Part shown: positions 5,590 through 5,909 of the stretch, one piece after another
Position numbering within the stretch: the stretch's first letter is position 1
Layout: the number at the start of each line of letters is the position of its first letter
From: Deltaproteobacteria bacterium
Lineage (GTDB): Bacteria; Desulfobacterota; Desulfobacteria; Desulfobacterales; JAFDFH01
Assembly: GCA_019309945.1 (NCBI GenBank)
Contig: JAFDFH010000202.1
Coordinates: 1 to 5,909 of the forward strand
DNA length: 5,909 nucleotides
Direction of reading: 5' to 3'
The notes under the pieces: model-generated
Told to the model about the DNA's origin: nothing
Database searches by the model: none
What the model saw: the letters and a program-made list of their open reading frames with translations, nothing else
Made by a program: the position numbers and the translations under genes

Positions 5590-5909
5590 ATGCACTCCCT
5601 TCTCTTGGCAATAAGACAGATCGCCTTTCAACTTCGCAAAGAAAACCTGCACCGCGTCGCCTTGGTCGTGGTGGCTCTGATACTTTTGGGCAGTTTATCT
5701 TTCTGGTTTTTTGAAGAAAAACTGGAATTTTTTGACGCCTTTTGGTGGTCGGTTGTGACTGCTACTACAGTAGGGTATGGCGATATCTCTCCAGCCACCA
5801 CGGGGGGCCGCATTGTGGGTATGATCCTCATGGTACTGGGAATCGGCTTTTTAGGTGTGCTGACGGCAACGATCGCCGGAATTTTTATCGAAAACAAACT
5901 AATGGAGAA
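5590..5909 (+). CDS. Two-transmembrane K+ channel, N-terminal part (3' end beyond window)
   Basis: An inner-membrane, pore-forming subunit of the ion_trans_2 type; such channels work as tetramers. Seen in the 106 codons present: a basic, amphipathic N-terminus (RQIAFQLRKENLHR), a first membrane helix (about 22-41), the pore helix FDAFWWSVVTAT (48-59), the selectivity filter TTVGYGD (59-65), and a second membrane helix (about 75-100) with glycines at 84, 86 and 89 as possible gating hinges. Many bacterial relatives continue with a cytoplasmic RCK (TrkA-N) ligand-binding domain. That part would lie outside the window and cannot be confirmed. ATG 5590 follows AGGG with only a 3-base spacer (TAGGGCTTATG), a weak ribosome site, but the frame is open with no better start. 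Probably transcribed apart from the peptidase operon. Confidence 0.9.
   Translation, partial: MHSLLLAIRQIAFQLRKENLHRVALVVVALILLGSLSFWFFEEKLEFFDAFWWSVVTATTVGYGDISPATTGGRIVGMILMVLGIGFLGVLTATIAGIFIENKLME

Noticed and set aside
1..5909. CRISPR array, tRNA/rRNA genes, transposase, toxin-antitoxin or defence genes
   Set aside because: Looked for on both strands; no periodic spaced repeats, cloverleaf-like sequence or recognisable proteins of these kinds were seen.

Overview
The window looks like an ordinary chromosomal segment of a free-living Gram-negative bacterium of moderate GC. The protein mix is a RhlE-type DEAD-box helicase, a TIM-barrel amidohydrolase beginning MIIDFHTHIFPEE, a stand-alone pyruvate-kinase-C-like protein, a double zinc-ribbon protein, TrmL, an M3-like peptidase and a two-helix K+ channel. 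From memory of family members this fits a sulfate-reducing deltaproteobacterium (Desulfobacterales-like). That assignment is an inference and has not been tested by a search.

Layout. Positions 1-970 (minus strand) hold a DEAD-box RNA helicase cut by the window edge just before motif VI. It starts at TTG behind a good Shine-Dalgarno. Its leader carries a sigma70-like promoter followed by an intrinsic terminator, which suggests transcription attenuation. Positions 1026-1477 hold no convincing gene. They contain a 143-bp MITE-like element with imperfect terminal inverted repeats (1149-1291), a strong stem-loop (1417-1446) and a possible broken small ORF. Positions 1478-2317 (minus strand) encode an amidohydrolase-2 family protein. 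It is divergent from a plus-strand cluster starting at 2469, and the two putative promoters share the same -10 DNA. The plus cluster is a PK-C-like protein (2469-3017), a zinc-ribbon protein (3021-3332), TrmL tRNA 2'-O-methyltransferase (3374-3889) and an M3-like zinc peptidase (3908 onward), with gaps of 3, 41 and 18 bases, so it is probably one operon. After an intergenic stretch with its own candidate promoter comes the N-terminal half of a K+ channel (5590 to the edge).

The clearest anomaly is a perfect 32-bp tandem duplication inside the peptidase gene (5169-5232). It shifts the frame, replaces the native last 61 residues with 34 unrelated ones, and ends the ORF at 5308. Removing one copy restores an uninterrupted 493-residue protein ending at 5421. 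The copies are identical, so this is a very recent mutation, a reversible slippage site or a sequence/assembly error.

No CRISPR array, tRNA, rRNA, transposase, phage gene or recognisable defence system is present, and I do not see a new multi-gene system. The best leads are the duplication, the helicase leader attenuator and the MITE-like repeat.
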